Of a DNA stretch of 32,064 nt, positions 31,795 to 32,064 are shown one piece after another. Both the position numbers and the translations under genes were made by a program. The notes below the pieces were generated by a model. That model ran no database searches. It worked only from the letters and a program-made list of their open reading frames with translations, and was not told the origin of the DNA. The DNA is taken from the NCBI GenBank assembly GCA_017472015.1, contig JAFURC010000015.1, positions 1 to 32,064 of the forward strand. Direction: 5' to 3'. This DNA comes from Bacilli bacterium (GTDB taxonomy: Bacteria; Bacillota_I; Bacilli_A; RF39; UBA660). Positions within the stretch are counted from its first letter, which is position 1. Every line of letters starts with the position of its first letter.

Positions 31795-31884
31795 TTGATT
31801 AGAGTGATTAAAGTTTTTTCAAAAAAAGTTACAAAATTTCTAAACAAAAAAGTTAACTCAGAGTCAACTACGGGGGGGGTATAG
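31795..31884 (+). CDS. Possible short ORF ending in a G8 tract
   Basis: A TTG (or GTG at 31804) after AAGAAAGG opens a basic 29-codon ORF (VIKVFSKKVTKFLNKKV) that stops just after eight consecutive G (31872-31879). One extra G would extend it to 31994. It could be a phase-variable start, a remnant, or chance; no homology is recognised. Confidence 0.25.
   Translation: MIRVIKVFSKKVTKFLNKKVNSESTTGGV
31844..31869 (-). terminator. Leftward intrinsic terminator
   Basis: On the minus strand AGTTGACTC (31869-31861) pairs with GAGTTAACT (31859-31851, one G·T) and is followed by TTTTTTG. It implies a leftward transcript entering from beyond about 31890. The rest of 31742-32064 holds the G8 tract and a possible TATAAT (31952-31957); I see no other gene. 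Confidence 0.6.
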
Positions 31885-32064
31885 TCCGCCAATTTTATTC
31901 TGATTTAATTATAAATTTGAATATTATTAATAGACGTATAAGAAGTGGTAGTATAATGAATATTATCATCTTTTTGTGCGTTTTTCTTTTATAAGAATAA
32001 TAAAAATTATGTTGAATTTTTATTGTAGTTAACACACAAAAAAGTCATAAAAATAAATAACATA

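Noticed and set aside
31653-31892. Minus-strand ORF of 79 codons at the right end
   Set aside because: It overlaps the glycosyltransferase end and a terminator hairpin, starts with TTG and has no SD.

Overview
The window is about three-quarters A+T, with tightly packed genes, strong Shine-Dalgarno (SD) sites, classic TTGACA/TATAAT promoters and hairpin-plus-U-tract terminators. It carries a cluster of endospore genes (SpoIVB, pro-sigma-K, SpoIIIAH, GerE, GerM and a sigma-F/G-type factor), a peptidoglycan gene (MurC) and a sortase-type surface protein. This points to a spore-forming, very low-GC member of the Bacillota, probably a gut Bacilli lineage near Erysipelotrichales/RF39. The placement is inference; no rRNA or tRNA gene is visible. 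Conserved Trp positions use TGG, AGG and CGG fall at Arg positions, and TGA ends several genes, so the standard bacterial code fits.

Layout. 1-3200: start of a leftward gene at the edge, transketolase and SpoIVB. 3224-3722: an independently promoted and terminated ~460-nt RNA without a convincing ORF. 3766-4849: pro-sigma-K and an Hsp20. 4875-6840: a less AT-rich islet with a coiled-coil protein that repeats a short N-terminal motif, followed by ~430 bases of unexplained sequence. 6839-8343: a protein made of five ~76-residue repeats resembling sigma region 4. 8527-10269: SpoIIIAH, GerE and GerM. 10266-12870 (minus): radical SAM protein and AAA-ATPase/nuclease. 12955-14418: membrane-anchored HNH protein and toxin-antitoxin module 1. 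14541-17089: MurC, an unknown protein and a convergent alpha/beta hydrolase. 17137-20969: a promoter with four phased repeats driving a three-gene operon (DUF4143 ATPase, TtcA-like thiolase, pentapeptide-repeat protein). 21030-21308: a second stand-alone structured RNA. 21338-23481: sigma-F/G-like factor, a Fic-like pseudoenzyme and toxin-antitoxin module 2 lying between two perfect 46-bp direct repeats. 23649-27746: a ~1000-residue thioester/SpaA-type surface protein and an Rpn-type nuclease. 27851-29601: ZIP transporter interrupted by TGA, YigZ, and a small Rpn-tail protein. 29689-31741: RecA and a glycosyltransferase. The right end has a leftward terminator and a G8 tract.

How the genes work together. 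SpoIVB (forespore protease that triggers pro-sigma-K processing), pro-sigma-K, and GerE (regulator of the late sigma-K regulon) are three steps of one late mother-cell pathway. SpoIIIAH belongs to the feeding channel between mother cell and forespore. Accessory genes (two related RelB/YafQ modules, Fic-like, HNH, Rpn, AAA-nuclease) are interleaved with this core. The strongest leads for undescribed biology are the sigma-4-like repeat protein, the two orphan RNAs, the toxin-antitoxin cassette bounded by copies of the fic 3' end, and the 23-bp-phased repeat array at 17137-17217.
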